Part shown: positions 1 to 9,163 of the stretch, one piece after another | Numbering within the stretch: position 1 is the first letter of the stretch | Layout: the number at the start of each line of letters is the position of its first letter | Assembly: GCA_947500755.1 (NCBI GenBank) | Contig: CANMTO010000003.1 | Location: 1-64,000, forward strand | From: Flavobacteriales bacterium | GTDB taxonomy: Bacteria; Bacteroidota; Bacteroidia; Flavobacteriales_D; Crocinitomicaceae | DNA: 64,000 nucleotides | Direction of reading: 5' to 3' | Notes under the pieces: generated by a model | The model's database searches: none | Told to the model about the DNA's origin: nothing | The model's input: the letters and a program-made list of their open reading frames with translations, nothing else | Translations under genes and position numbers: made by a program

Positions 1-204
1 CCGTGCTCTTCGCACTAACACATCTTGAATGGTATTATTCAGCATATGCCCCATATGTAGTACCCCGGTAACATTTGGCGGGGGAATTACGACGGTATAG
101 GATTCACGCTCATCCGGGGTGGAATGAAAGTAGTTTTTGGATAACCAATAGGAATACCATTTATTTTCTACTTCTCCGGGAACAAATGTTTTGGGAATTT
201 CCAT
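1..204 (-). CDS. valS: Valine--tRNA ligase, N-terminal fragment (runs off window)
   Basis: Only the first 68 codons are inside the window; the gene reads leftward and continues past base 1. The translation begins [16 protein letters not shown] and contains [13 protein letters not shown], the class I synthetase HIGH-type ATP-binding motif (HMGH) in the context typical of valyl-tRNA synthetase, which charges tRNA-Val in the cytoplasm. The ATG at 204-202 is the natural start because the family begins a few residues before the conserved YxxW segment. The DUF1573 gene lies 60 bp upstream on the same strand. Confidence 0.93.
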   Translation of the reverse strand, partial: MEIPKTFVPGEVENKWYSYWLSKNYFHSTPDERESYTVVIPPPNVTGVLHMGHMLNNTIQDVLVRRAR

Positions 205-264
205 GACGTTTCTTTGGCGCGAAGATACATATTTCAGCTCAAACAGCTCCGCTCCTTGAACAGT

Positions 265-645
265 CTATTGTTTCTGCGGCAAGACGTTTCCTCGTATGGT
301 GAGCACAACGGGGGGTGCTTTATCGGAGGTAACGGTAATGGTTTTAACAAATTCACCCACGCGTTTTGTGTCGTAAGAAACACTAATCGTACCCGACTTT
401 TTCTTTTTGATCGGGTTTTCAGGCTTCTCCGCGGTCGTGCATCCGCAACTTGTTTGAACATTGGTGATGGTAATTGTTTCACCGGTAGCATTAGTAAACT
501 TAAAGTTGAAGAGCTCTTTAGAGTCGTAAGGAATGTCTTTACGTTCAATTTCGACCAGATCGAACCTTAATATTTTTTTTGAGGTGGATTGGGCCGAGAC
601 AGAAGCGCTAATCAGTAGAAGGAAAAATAATAACAATGATTTCAT
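265..645 (-). CDS. DUF1573 family exported protein
   Basis: A 126-residue protein with a cleavable signal peptide (hydrophobic residues 3-16, probable cut after the ASVSAQ region). The rest is one DUF1573 domain: the central TSCGCTT motif and the later TISVSYDT and VTSDKAPPVVLTIRG segments are the family hallmarks, predicted to form an immunoglobulin-like beta sandwich. DUF1573 proteins are abundant in Bacteroidota envelopes; their function is unknown. It lies upstream of valS on the same strand and downstream of the Nudix gene, so these may be cotranscribed. Confidence 0.85.
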   Translation of the reverse strand: MKSLLLFFLLLISASVSAQSTSKKILRFDLVEIERKDIPYDSKELFNFKFTNATGETITITNVQTSCGCTTAEKPENPIKKKKSGTISVSYDTKRVGEFVKTITVTSDKAPPVVLTIRGNVLPQKQ

Positions 646-694
646 ATGCCAGCTTTTAACAAATTTAATAGAAAAGTGATAAAACTCCTCATGT

Positions 695-1288
695 TCACCT
701 GTGATTTTTAATTTCTTGCCAAATCCATTGAATCATGGGATAAGAATCCGTGATGCATTGTTCCGCATCGGTAAAATCTACAAAAGCCACCTTGGTAATC
801 CCTTCTTTCGTTTGTGGCTTTAGCGTATAGTTGGGTTCAGCAGACATTAGAAACCACGAGGTTTCTTTGAGAACGATTTTGCCTTTCAATGGGTAGAGGT
901 GATGCGTAACGATAGGGGTTAAAGACTGAACCGTTAAATCCAATTGGCCACACTCCTCTGCTACTTCTCTCAACGCTGCCTGCATTGGGAATTCATCACC
1001 CTCAATCCATCCTTTCGGTAAATCCCATACCTTGTTTTTAAAAATTAATAGGAGCTTGTTTTCTGAAAAAACGATGCCCCCAGCCGCCTTAATCACCCTA
1101 AACTGAGCCTTGAATGCGATGAATGTCGTTTGAATAGAAAGTTGGTTATTTGCTTGAGCATGAATAGCTTTCCACCACTTCATGGAAGGACGAACAGAAT
1201 CTCCCGTAACTATTTCACAATCTTGCTGTTCATAACTACCAAGGAAAAGTTTCATTTTCTCAGTAAAAACAATATAATTTTGTGCCAT
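695..1288 (-). CDS. Nudix hydrolase
   Basis: A 197-residue protein. The first 70 residues are an N-terminal extension of unknown function, followed by a Nudix domain. The Nudix box is clear, running from GWIEGDEFPMQAALREV to AEECGQL, with the REVAEECG core that coordinates Mg2+. Such enzymes cleave nucleoside-diphosphate-linked substrates; the substrate cannot be told from sequence. The ATG at 1288 overlaps the pyrE start on the other strand inside the palindrome CCATGG; an internal ATG at codon 12 (1255) is a possible alternative start. Confidence 0.85.
   Translation of the reverse strand: MAQNYIVFTEKMKLFLGSYEQQDCEIVTGDSVRPSMKWWKAIHAQANNQLSIQTTFIAFKAQFRVIKAAGGIVFSENKLLLIFKNKVWDLPKGWIEGDEFPMQAALREVAEECGQLDLTVQSLTPIVTHHLYPLKGKIVLKETSWFLMSAEPNYTLKPQTKEGITKVAFVDFTDAEQCITDSYPMIQWIWQEIKNHR
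1275..1282 (+). promoter_or_regulatory. Bacteroidota -7 promoter element for pyrE
   Basis: TAATTTTG matches the known Bacteroidota consensus TAnnTTTG. It ends only 4 nt before the pyrE ATG at 1287, so transcription starting a few bases downstream would give a leaderless or nearly leaderless mRNA. It lies inside the coding part of the divergent Nudix gene. No convincing -33 element was identified. Confidence 0.55.
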
Positions 1289-1931
1289 GGTTTATGACAA
1301 AGATAGCGCAATGCGCATTGCGGGAGAATTATTACGTATTAAAGCAGTGAAACTTCAACCACAAGAACCATTCACGTGGGCATCCGGATGGAAATCTCCC
1401 ATTTATTGTGACAACCGAAAAGCACTTTCATTTCCTACGGTTAGGACATACATTCGTCAACGCTTAGCCGAAATCGTGGATAAGGAATTTGGGAAACCGG
1501 ATGTAATCGCTGGAATTGCCACTGGAGGAATCCCTCAAGGAGTTTTAGTAGCTCAAGAATTAGGGTTACCTTTCATCTACATACGAAGTAACGTGAAAGA
1601 CCATGGTTTAGGGAATTTAATTGAAGGAACCTATGAAGCGGGTCAAAATGTAGTGGTAGTGGAAGACCTGATTTCCACGGGTGGAAGCAGTTTACAAGGC
1701 GTGCAGGCCTTGAAGGATGCGGGCATGAAAGTTAAAGGACTCGTTGCAATTTTCTCTTATGGATTTCAAACCGCAAAAGAGGCGTTTGATCAGGCAGAGG
1801 TTCCGTTTATTGTTTTATCGGATTATGACCATTTGATTGAGCAAGCGCTGAATTTGGAGTACATTAAAGAAGAAGAATTAGATCAACTAAAAAAATGGAG
1901 AGAAATCCCATCTGATTGGACTCCATCTTGA
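1287..1931 (+). CDS. pyrE: Orotate phosphoribosyltransferase
   Basis: A 214-residue enzyme of pyrimidine biosynthesis that joins orotate to PRPP to make OMP in the cytoplasm. The PRPP-binding loop is VVVVEDLISTGGSS, and the GWKSPIYCDNR segment near residue 35 is typical of PyrE. Length matches the family (about 210). The start codon overlaps that of the divergent Nudix gene by two bases, and a TAATTTTG promoter word sits immediately upstream. Met-9 (ATG at 1311) is an alternative start if the mRNA is not leaderless. An SRPBCC gene follows after 3 nt. Confidence 0.96.
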   Translation: MVYDKDSAMRIAGELLRIKAVKLQPQEPFTWASGWKSPIYCDNRKALSFPTVRTYIRQRLAEIVDKEFGKPDVIAGIATGGIPQGVLVAQELGLPFIYIRSNVKDHGLGNLIEGTYEAGQNVVVVEDLISTGGSSLQGVQALKDAGMKVKGLVAIFSYGFQTAKEAFDQAEVPFIVLSDYDHLIEQALNLEYIKEEELDQLKKWREIPSDWTPS

Positions 1932-1934
1932 CGC

Positions 1935-2330
1935 ATGCACATCCTCAGTAATCAGTTTACCGTTAATTCAACATGCGATAACATGTTAGCGTATCTATCT
2001 TTACCATCGAATCTAGAAAAAATCCTCCCCTCAGAGCGCATCCACGCTTTTGAAGCAGACCAAGACCAATGCAGCTTTACAATTCAAGGAGGCTTCACTA
2101 TTAGCCTTGTATTTGTGTCACGATCAGAGGTTGGCGTGAAGTATAAAAGCGGCGTAAATAGTCCGTTTCCATTTGAATTGAAGATCGATATGGAACCCCT
2201 TGACAATCAATGTACCGGTAAGCTTGAATTTCAGGGGGAAACATCACCATTTATTGCGATGATGGCAAAAGGACCTCTAACAGCCCTGTTTAATGACATG
2301 GGAAAAAACCTTGTAGCTGAATTCAGATAA
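1935..2330 (+). CDS. SRPBCC-like small protein
   Basis: A 131-residue soluble protein with no signal peptide, starting 3 nt after pyrE and therefore probably in its operon. The pattern of an N-terminal strand (FTVNSTCDNMLAYLSLPSN), a long antiparallel core and a C-terminal helix (GPLTALFNDMGKNLVAEF) fits the START/SRPBCC helix-grip fold, and small SRPBCC proteins next to pyrE are common in flavobacteria. Ligand and function are unknown. Its 3' end overlaps the convergent birA gene by 8 bp. Confidence 0.7.
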   Translation: MHILSNQFTVNSTCDNMLAYLSLPSNLEKILPSERIHAFEADQDQCSFTIQGGFTISLVFVSRSEVGVKYKSGVNSPFPFELKIDMEPLDNQCTGKLEFQGETSPFIAMMAKGPLTALFNDMGKNLVAEFR

Positions 2331-3051
2331 CCCACTGGATTTCTCCGTGCTTCAACACAACTTCTTCCGCTTCCGTTTTCAGCACCAAGTGTCCCAAATC
2401 ATCAACACCTTGAATTGTTGCACTCACCTGCCTACCTCGAATGACAAAGGGATACGATTCATTTCGTCGAAACAAGTTCCGTTCATAACGTGCCTTCAAG
2501 GAATCAGAAACAGTACACAAGGCATGATTTGTTGCGAGCGAATCACAAATTGTCCACAAAAAATCTTCCAGTAGCACATGTTTTTCAGTGCATAATTTTA
2601 TGGAGGTGGCATTTAATTCTGGAAATACTTGTTGATTCAAATTAATCCCAACCCCAATAATCGCCGATTTAATGAATGCGCCTTGATTGTTGGTTTCAAT
2701 GAGTATACCTCCAATCTTTGACTGTTCTACATAAAGGTCATTTGGCCATTTAACGCTAGCATTAACGCCATATCGTTGCAATGCCTCAACGATACTTACC
2801 GCGAACCACCAATTGAGCGTAATCCCCTCTAACAATGCCAAATTGTCAGGATAATAGATGAATGAGGCACATAAATTCATCCCTGGGGCAGAATGCCATG
2901 AATTACCGCGCTGTCCGCGCCCTTTTGTTTGAAAATCTGCCAATACTACTGCTCCTTGTTCCGCAATTCCCTTATTGATGAGATTGGCTGCATAATTGTT
3001 AGTAGAATCCACGGATTCAAGTTTGAATACCTGTTTACCGAATTTTAGCAT
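2323..3051 (-). CDS. birA: Biotin--[acetyl-CoA carboxylase] ligase
   Basis: A 242-residue biotin protein ligase that activates biotin with ATP and attaches it to the carboxyl carrier lysine. The biotinyl-AMP binding motif GRGQRGNSW is near residues 43-51, and SVKWPNDLYVEQSKIGGIL is the second family signature. No N-terminal winged-helix region is present, so it is a class I ligase without repressor function. The gene is divergent from rsfS, with about 77 bp between them, and converges on the SRPBCC gene. Confidence 0.93.
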   Translation of the reverse strand: MLKFGKQVFKLESVDSTNNYAANLINKGIAEQGAVVLADFQTKGRGQRGNSWHSAPGMNLCASFIYYPDNLALLEGITLNWWFAVSIVEALQRYGVNASVKWPNDLYVEQSKIGGILIETNNQGAFIKSAIIGVGINLNQQVFPELNATSIKLCTEKHVLLEDFLWTICDSLATNHALCTVSDSLKARYERNLFRRNESYPFVIRGRQVSATIQGVDDLGHLVLKTEAEEVVLKHGEIQWVI

Positions 3052-3102
3052 AATTTATTGCCGCAGGGTGTAAAAACCAAAGGTATATTTAAATTAATGA
3101 AT

Positions 3103-3110
3103 TAGTTTTG
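3103..3110 (+). promoter_or_regulatory. Bacteroidota -7 promoter element for rsfS-ftsH
   Basis: TAGTTTTG fits TAnnTTTG and ends 18 nt before the rsfS ATG, in the intergenic gap with divergent birA. It could drive rsfS, ftsH, cdsA and psd together. Confidence 0.5.
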
Positions 3111-3128
3111 CACCTTGTATAAAAATTA

Positions 3129-3509
3129 ATGGCAAAGAAGAAAAAAGAAATATCGCATTCAGAAATATTAAGCAATTGTATTGTTGAAGGAATGCAAGAA
3201 AACAAAGCAAAGGATATTGTTGTTATAGATTTAAGGAGTTTAGGTTCCGCTGTCTGTGATTTTTTTGTAATCTGCTCTGGAGAATCAAGTACCCAAGTGG
3301 ACGGTATTACCAATGCCATCATGCGATATACCCGTAAAACCATGAAGGAAAAACCTTGGCATACGGAAGGTCAACGCAACAGCGAATGGGTCTTGTTGGA
3401 TTATGTAGATGTCGTTGCGCATGTTTTTTACAAAGATGCGAGGGGATTTTATGAAATCGAAGATCTATGGGCAGACGGTATTCGCACAGACATCCCTAAC
3501 TTAAATTAA
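3129..3509 (+). CDS. rsfS: Ribosome silencing factor RsfS/YbeB
   Basis: A 126-residue protein that binds ribosomal protein L14 and blocks subunit joining when nutrients are scarce. The family core is visible: DIVVIDLRSLGSAVCDFFVIC (broken here at residues 29-49), the EKPWHTEGQRNSEWVLLDY segment, and VVAHVFYKDARGFYEIEDLW. A lysine-rich N-terminus (AKKKKEI) precedes the domain. ftsH starts 5 nt downstream, suggesting one transcript. Confidence 0.93.
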   Translation: MAKKKKEISHSEILSNCIVEGMQENKAKDIVVIDLRSLGSAVCDFFVICSGESSTQVDGITNAIMRYTRKTMKEKPWHTEGQRNSEWVLLDYVDVVAHVFYKDARGFYEIEDLWADGIRTDIPNLN

Positions 3510-3514
3510 GAAGT

Positions 3515-5581
3515 ATGTCAGAAGATAAAAAGAAGAGCGGTTTTTCTGTGTATTGGATCTACGCCCTAGCTGGGGTTGCGTTCATCGCTATTCAATTGTT
3601 TTACAGCGCAGAATCTCGAATAACCGTCGTACGAAAGCAAACACTTTTTGAACTGGTTGATTCCAGTGGTGTCGAAAAAATCACCATCATCAATGACCAA
3701 CGCGCAAACTTCCAACTCAATGGAAGGGGACTTGAATTGGTTAAAACGTTCAAAAAAGGAGAATTTCCAAAGATTTGGAAACAACTTAAAAAAGAGCCTT
3801 CCATCGAAAAGCAAAAAAAGGCCGTAATTGTACTTGAGAATATTGGTGATTTGGGCAATTTTGAGAATAGCCTAGAAAAGGAGCGCGGATTTGAATGTGC
3901 GCGGGACACGGAAACAGACTACTTCGGCACCATTTTAGCCTATTTATTACCCTTTGGTATTATCTTCTTGATTTGGTTTTTTGTCATGCGAAGAATGACG
4001 GGTGGCGGCGGCGCTGGTGGTGGCGGCGGTCAAATCTTCAATATCGGCAAATCTAGGGCTCAATTATACGACAAGGGCAAATCAACGAATATTACGTTCA
4101 AGGATGTGGCAGGTCTTCAAGGTGCAAAAGAGGAAATTGTAGAAATTGTAGAGTTCCTCAAGAATCCAAAAAAATATACAGATATTGGTGCTAAAATCCC
4201 CAAAGGAGCGCTTTTAGTAGGGCCTCCAGGAACAGGTAAAACGTTGTTGGCAAAAGCGGTAGCTGGCGAAGCCAAGGTTCCGTTCTTTTCGCTATCCGGA
4301 TCCGATTTTGTAGAAATGTTTGTAGGCGTTGGAGCGTCACGTGTTCGCGATCTTTTCAGACAAGCAAAAGAAAAAGCACCTTCGATAATCTTTATTGATG
4401 AAATAGATGCCATTGGGCGTGCCCGAGGTAAAAACAACGGGTTCAATTCAAATGATGAACGAGAAAACACCTTGAACCAATTACTCACAGAAATGGATGG
4501 ATTTGGAACCAACAGTGGGGTAATCATTCTTGCGGCAACCAACCGAGCCGACGTATTAGACAGCGCATTGATGCGGGCAGGACGCTTTGATCGCCAGATT
4601 TACGTAGACATGCCTGATTTAAATGAGCGAAAAGAAATTTTCCAAGTACATTTAAAACCCCTAAAACTGGAAGAAGGCTTGGATATTGATTTCTTGGCCA
4701 AACAAACTCCCGGATTTAGTGGGGCAGACATCGCAAACCTGTGTAATGAAGCAGCGCTCATTGCAGCCAGAAAAGAGAAAAAGAAGGTCGCAAAACAAGA
4801 CTTCCTTGACGCGGTGGACCGTATTGTCGGTGGATTGGAAAAAAAGAACAAGATTATCACCAAAAACGAAAAGAAAACGATTGCCATTCATGAAGCTGGA
4901 CATGCTACTATTTCATGGTTATTGGAATATGCCAACCCCCTAGTGAAGGTTACAATTGTTCCTCGCGGACAATCTTTGGGTGCCGCTTGGTATTTACCGG
5001 AAGAACGAAGCATTACGACCACCGAACAGTTATTGGATGAAATGTGCTCTGCCTTAGGTGGACGAGCAGCAGAGGAGTTAGTGTTTTCAAAAATCAGTAC
5101 AGGAGCATTAAGTGATTTAGAAAAAGTAACCAAGCAGGCATATGCCATGGTTTCAATCTATGGATTAAACAAGCGTGTAGGTAATGTTTCATTTTATGAT
5201 TCACAGGGTAGAGATGCCTTTACCAAACCATATTCCGATGAAACGGCTAAAATTATCGATGAGGAAGTCTCATTGTTGATAGAAAGCCAATATCAACGAG
5301 CGTTAAAGATTCTAACAGAGAATAAAGATAAATTGGAACAATTAGCAGAAAAACTCTTAGTTGACGAGGTAATCTTTAAAGAGAATCTGGAAGAAGTTTT
5401 CGGTAAGCGGCAGTGGGAACCGGCAGAAAGCGTAGAGGAAAGCCAACCAACGGTTGAGACCCCTGAAGCTTCAGCACCAACTCCCGAAGTGCCTAACACG
5501 GATGGAGCACCGATTAATAGTACAGAAGAGCCTTCTGGCGAATCCGAATCGACAACTGTTGAAGCGCCTAGTGACCAATAG
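3515..5581 (+). CDS. ftsH: ATP-dependent zinc metalloprotease FtsH
   Basis: A 688-residue membrane protease that degrades misfolded membrane proteins and short-lived regulators. It has a transmembrane helix at about 11-28, a periplasmic domain, a second helix at about 139-157 and a Gly-rich linker. The AAA domain has Walker A GPPGTGKT (236-243), Walker [12 protein letters not shown] and the second region of homology [20 protein letters not shown]. The zinc site HEAGH is at 459-463. The C-terminal 60 residues are a Glu/Pro/Thr/Ser-rich tail not needed for the fold. cdsA follows after 12 nt. Confidence 0.97.
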   Translation: MSEDKKKSGFSVYWIYALAGVAFIAIQLFYSAESRITVVRKQTLFELVDSSGVEKITIINDQRANFQLNGRGLELVKTFKKGEFPKIWKQLKKEPSIEKQKKAVIVLENIGDLGNFENSLEKERGFECARDTETDYFGTILAYLLPFGIIFLIWFFVMRRMTGGGGAGGGGGQIFNIGKSRAQLYDKGKSTNITFKDVAGLQGAKEEIVEIVEFLKNPKKYTDIGAKIPKGALLVGPPGTGKTLLAKAVAGEAKVPFFSLSGSDFVEMFVGVGASRVRDLFRQAKEKAPSIIFIDEIDAIGRARGKNNGFNSNDERENTLNQLLTEMDGFGTNSGVIILAATNRADVLDSALMRAGRFDRQIYVDMPDLNERKEIFQVHLKPLKLEEGLDIDFLAKQTPGFSGADIANLCNEAALIAARKEKKKVAKQDFLDAVDRIVGGLEKKNKIITKNEKKTIAIHEAGHATISWLLEYANPLVKVTIVPRGQSLGAAWYLPEERSITTTEQLLDEMCSALGGRAAEELVFSKISTGALSDLEKVTKQAYAMVSIYGLNKRVGNVSFYDSQGRDAFTKPYSDETAKIIDEEVSLLIESQYQRALKILTENKDKLEQLAEKLLVDEVIFKENLEEVFGKRQWEPAESVEESQPTVETPEASAPTPEVPNTDGAPINSTEEPSGESESTTVEAPSDQ

Positions 5582-5593
5582 GATTTAATCCGT

Positions 5594-6409
5594 ATGAGTA
5601 ACTTAACACTACGAATCATCACTGGAGCCATCCTGGGAATATTAATCTTGGGATCAGTGTTGGCAGGCCCTTGGATTCAAGGAATTGTTTTCAGTGCTTT
5701 TATGATTGTTGGATTGTTGGAATTCTATCGCATGTGTGACCGACTTTCGGTTGTGCATGTTTCAAAAGAAATGGGTGTATTCATAGGGATTTTCATCTAT
5801 GTGTTATTGCTCGGCATGAGTACAGAACTACTCCCAATCATTTCTATAACTGTCGTATTCCCCCTATTTTTTAGTCTAATACTCGTTGAACTATGGAAGA
5901 AACATCCACAACCCTTACTCAACATTGCCGTGTTGGTGTTGGGAATAATCTACGTGGTCATACCCTTCTATTTAAGCATTGATTTAAACCTGAGAAACAA
6001 CCAATATTTACCGAACGTTGCGGGAATGCTGCTTTTAATTTGGACCAACGATACGATGGCCTATTTTGTTGGAAAAAAATGGGGAAAACATAAATTATTC
6101 GAGCGAATTTCCCCGAAAAAAACCTGGGAAGGCACCCTTGGTGGAATTGTATTTACCTTGTTGTTTGGCTTTATTATAGGAACATACATCAACCAAGGAC
6201 TGACCTTGTTTTGGGTTGTCTCGGCGGTTATTATTGGCCCGTGTGCCATCTTTGGAGATTTGTTGGAATCCTTATTCAAACGGAGTTTAGAAATCAAGGA
6301 TAGTGGAAGTATATTACCTGGTCATGGCGGCGTATTAGACCGCTTTGATGCAGCGCTTTTCAGCATCCCTTTCTTCTATTGTTGGTATATGCTCTATTTT
6401 TATTGGTAA
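5594..6409 (+). CDS. cdsA: Phosphatidate cytidylyltransferase
   Basis: A 271-residue integral membrane enzyme making CDP-diacylglycerol from phosphatidate and CTP. The C-terminal CDS signature is intact: SLFKRSLEIKDSGSILPGHG followed by GVLDRFDA, holding the K-D and D-R-x-D residues. About seven to eight hydrophobic helices precede it. It lies between ftsH and psd; psd starts 9 nt downstream, so two steps of phosphatidylethanolamine synthesis are adjacent. Confidence 0.95.
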   Translation: MSNLTLRIITGAILGILILGSVLAGPWIQGIVFSAFMIVGLLEFYRMCDRLSVVHVSKEMGVFIGIFIYVLLLGMSTELLPIISITVVFPLFFSLILVELWKKHPQPLLNIAVLVLGIIYVVIPFYLSIDLNLRNNQYLPNVAGMLLLIWTNDTMAYFVGKKWGKHKLFERISPKKTWEGTLGGIVFTLLFGFIIGTYINQGLTLFWVVSAVIIGPCAIFGDLLESLFKRSLEIKDSGSILPGHGGVLDRFDAALFSIPFFYCWYMLYFYW

Positions 6410-6418
6410 ATTCACCCC

Positions 6419-7078
6419 ATGAAGTTTCATAAAGAAGGACATGTCATCATGACCATAGCAACCCTTGCCACGGGTATATTAATCGCGGCTATTTGGGTTT
6501 TACTCGGCACATCTATCGTTTGGCTAAGCGTATTATTGGCCCTAATTCCGTTGGTTTTTTTAATATTGGTGGTACAATTTTTTCGGGTTCCGAATAGAAA
6601 AATCGCGGGGAATTACTCCGAAGTTATTTGTCCTGCTGATGGAAAAGTTGTTGTTATTGAACGCGTATTTGAACCGGAATTCATCCAAGAAGAATGCATA
6701 CAGATTTCTATTTTTATGTCTCCTTTAAACGTGCATGCGAATTACGCTCCCATATCGGGGCGTGTGGTATATACCAAGCATCACCAAGGGAGTTATTTAG
6801 TAGCGTGGCATCCGAAAAGTTCAACAGAGAATGAACGATCTACGCTAGTATTGGAAACGGACGCAAAAAAACACGTATTAGTTCGGCAAATAGCGGGTGC
6901 TGTTGCGCGCAGAATTTGCTTCTATGCACGCCAGGATTACGAATACAAAAAGGGCGAGGAATTTGGATTTATAAAATTTGGATCACGAGTTGACGTATTC
7001 CTACCCTTGGATTCTCAGATTCAGGTAAATATTGGTCAAAAAGTTAAAAATCGTGAAGATATTCTTGCAATCATTTAA
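6419..7078 (+). CDS. psd: Phosphatidylserine decarboxylase (short, archaeal-like type)
   Basis: A 219-residue enzyme converting phosphatidylserine to phosphatidylethanolamine at the inner membrane. Two N-terminal hydrophobic segments lie at about 11-55. The self-cleavage Gly-Ser pair is at 188-189 in FIKFGSRVDVF; cleavage there would create the pyruvoyl group and separate beta and alpha chains. SPLNVHANYAPISG (101-114) is the family's conserved core. Size matches the short Psd class rather than the longer E. coli form. Confidence 0.93.
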   Translation: MKFHKEGHVIMTIATLATGILIAAIWVLLGTSIVWLSVLLALIPLVFLILVVQFFRVPNRKIAGNYSEVICPADGKVVVIERVFEPEFIQEECIQISIFMSPLNVHANYAPISGRVVYTKHHQGSYLVAWHPKSSTENERSTLVLETDAKKHVLVRQIAGAVARRICFYARQDYEYKKGEEFGFIKFGSRVDVFLPLDSQIQVNIGQKVKNREDILAII

Positions 7079-7106
7079 TTTCATTACTTTTAAAAAAAAA
7101 TATACC

Positions 7107-7316
7107 ATGAAAAAATTAGTTTTAGCTGTTGCCTTGGTTACCATGAGTGGTTCCCTTGCTTCTAAAGTTTACGCTGCACAAACTGGCGTTAAAATGGAAT
7201 TCAATGATGATGACAAAAAGAAAAAGAAAAAGAAAAAAGGAAGTTGCTCCAGCACTGAACAAAAGAAATGTTGTTCAGGTTCTACGCAGAAATCTGGATG
7301 TAGCGATAAGCATTAA
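7107..7316 (+). CDS. Small exported Lys/Cys-rich protein
   Basis: A 69-residue protein with a clear signal peptide (MKKLVLAVALVTMSGS, probable cut near VYA-AQ). The mature part has an acidic patch and a run of eight lysines (FNDDDKKKKKKKKG), followed by a tail with six cysteines in GSCSS, KKCCSG and SGCSDK contexts. Start at 7107 is preferred over an in-frame upstream start inside psd because it begins the signal peptide. No family recognised; metal binding by the Cys tail is a guess. A strong terminator follows. Confidence 0.7.
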   Translation: MKKLVLAVALVTMSGSLASKVYAAQTGVKMEFNDDDKKKKKKKKGSCSSTEQKKCCSGSTQKSGCSDKH

Positions 7317-7332
7317 TTCAGCACATTCTAAT

Positions 7333-7358
7333 AAAAAAGGGGCCTAGGCCCCTTTTTT
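7333..7358. terminator. Bidirectional rho-independent terminator
   Basis: Perfect hairpin GGGGCC-TA-GGCCCC (7339-7352) flanked by six A on the left and seven T on the right. It works for both the rightward psd/small-protein transcript and the leftward acyl-CoA synthetase gene that converge here. Confidence 0.9.
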
Positions 7359-7360
7359 TA

Positions 7361-9118
7361 TTACTCAAAAATCTCATTGTAGGCTCGGCTATATTTTTCA
7401 AGAATTACCTTCCTTTTCAACTTAAGTGTTGGCGTTAATTCATTGCCTTCAATCGAAAACAACTCCGGTAAGAGCTTGATTTTTTTAAGTTGTTCCCAAT
7501 TTCCCAAATTCCCATTAACCTTTTCTACCTCTTCAAATATTCGTTTGTACACTGCAGGTTCGGCGATTACTTGTTCATTGTTCAGGGCCTCAAATGAAAG
7601 TTCATGTCGCTTGGCCCAAGCGCGTAGGAATGCATAATCAGGAACAATGAATGCTGCAGGGAACTTTTGATTCTCCCCAATCACCATGGCTTGCTCAATA
7701 AAACGAGATTCTTTCAAGGAATTCTCAATCGCTTGAGGCACAATGTATTTCCCTCCTGATGTTTTAAAAATTTCCTTTTTACGATCCGTTATTTTAAGAT
7801 ATTTACCTTCGATGAACTCCCCTATATCCCCAGTTTTCAACCACCCCTCTTCATCAAATACCTCTTTCGTAGCTACTTCATTATTATAGTATCCCATCAT
7901 AACATTGGGGCCCTTCACTAAAATTTCACCGTCTGAAGCAATCATGACCTCAACGTCATCGATCAACGCACCAACGCTACCAAAACGAATTCCGCGTTGA
8001 AATGAATTCACTGAAATCACTGGGGAGGTTTCTGTCATTCCGTACCCTTCAAGAATAGGAATACCCGCCGCAAGGAATATTCGGGATAATCTGGTCTGTA
8101 AAGCCGCGCTTCCGGAGGCAATAGCACGTACATTCCCGCCCAAGGCTTCTTTCCATTTTTTGAAAATTAATGTTCTTGCGATGCCAAGTTTAACATAATA
8201 CCACGAACCTTTACCCGTTTGCTCGTATTCTTCAGCTAACCCTACCGCCCAGAAAAACAGTTTCTTCTTCACCCCTGATAAATCCTCTCCTTTCGCGATA
8301 ATCTTATCATATACCTTTTCAATCAGTCGAGGTACTGCACTGAATACATCGGGCTTAACCTCTCGAATATTATCTCCAATGGTTTCCATAGACTCCGCAA
8401 AATAAATCGACGCCCCGATATACATGTACAAGTAGTGCAGCATTCGTTCGTAAATATGACACACCGGAAGAAAGGACAACACCTTAGAGGACTTATCCGC
8501 TGGGATGGGCTCTTCGCAAGCAAGTACATTGGAAAGCACATTCTTGTGAGAAAGCATCACCCCTTTGGGGTTTCCTGTTGTTCCCGACGTATAAATAATG
8601 GTCAGTAAATCTTCAGGTTTCACCAGGTCCATTCGTTCCTGCACCATCAATTCACTCACCTCATGATTCAGCATAAACAAGGTGTTCCAAGAGCGTACAT
8701 CTCTCAAATCATCAAAGGCATAGACTTCCTTTAGGGTGGTCAGCTGCGGTTTCACTTCAGTTATTTTGTCTGCAATTTCTTGGTTCCCTACGAACATATA
8801 AGCCGCCGAGCAATCGTTTAAAATATAGGCGTAATCTTTGGCGGAAATGGTTGGATATAGGGGCACTAACACCGCCCCAATCTGTTGGACAGCTATGTCT
8901 AATATATTCCACTCATATCGATTCGTAGATGCCACAGCAACGCGATCACCGCTGGAGATCCCCAAATGAATTAGTACTTTGGAAAGTCGCATCGAGCGGT
9001 CTAAAAAATCCATAGTAGAAAGTGCTTGCCATTCGCCATTCACTTTCGTATTGAACATATTCTCTTGCGGAAAATTCTTTAACTGATGATAGGGCACATC
9101 AAATAATCGATTCAACAT
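7361..9118 (-). CDS. Long-chain acyl-CoA synthetase (AMP-forming)
   Basis: A 585-residue ANL-superfamily enzyme that activates fatty acids via acyl-AMP to acyl-CoA. The phosphate-binding loop is YTSGTTGNPKGV at about 176-187; EGYGMTETSP is the A5-type motif, and GWLKTGDIGEF followed by ITDRKKEIFKTSGGKYI are the A7/A8 hinge motifs. The length and C-terminal part match FadD15/LACS-type proteins of Bacteroidota. Upstream on the same strand (45 bp) is a small hypothetical gene. Confidence 0.92.
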   Translation of the reverse strand: MLNRLFDVPYHQLKNFPQENMFNTKVNGEWQALSTMDFLDRSMRLSKVLIHLGISSGDRVAVASTNRYEWNILDIAVQQIGAVLVPLYPTISAKDYAYILNDCSAAYMFVGNQEIADKITEVKPQLTTLKEVYAFDDLRDVRSWNTLFMLNHEVSELMVQERMDLVKPEDLLTIIYTSGTTGNPKGVMLSHKNVLSNVLACEEPIPADKSSKVLSFLPVCHIYERMLHYLYMYIGASIYFAESMETIGDNIREVKPDVFSAVPRLIEKVYDKIIAKGEDLSGVKKKLFFWAVGLAEEYEQTGKGSWYYVKLGIARTLIFKKWKEALGGNVRAIASGSAALQTRLSRIFLAAGIPILEGYGMTETSPVISVNSFQRGIRFGSVGALIDDVEVMIASDGEILVKGPNVMMGYYNNEVATKEVFDEEGWLKTGDIGEFIEGKYLKITDRKKEIFKTSGGKYIVPQAIENSLKESRFIEQAMVIGENQKFPAAFIVPDYAFLRAWAKRHELSFEALNNEQVIAEPAVYKRIFEEVEKVNGNLGNWEQLKKIKLLPELFSIEGNELTPTLKLKRKVILEKYSRAYNEIFE

Positions 9119-9163
9119 ATCAAAATAAATTAGTTAGTAGTCGCTTTAAATGCATAGCAAATC

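Noticed and set aside
214-570. Long rightward open frame antisense to the DUF1573 gene
   Set aside because: It is a shadow: the leftward gene has a signal peptide and family motifs, while this frame has no recognisable protein features.
7032-7106. Longer N-terminus for the small Lys/Cys-rich protein
   Set aside because: The extension lies in the psd gene and would bury the signal peptide.
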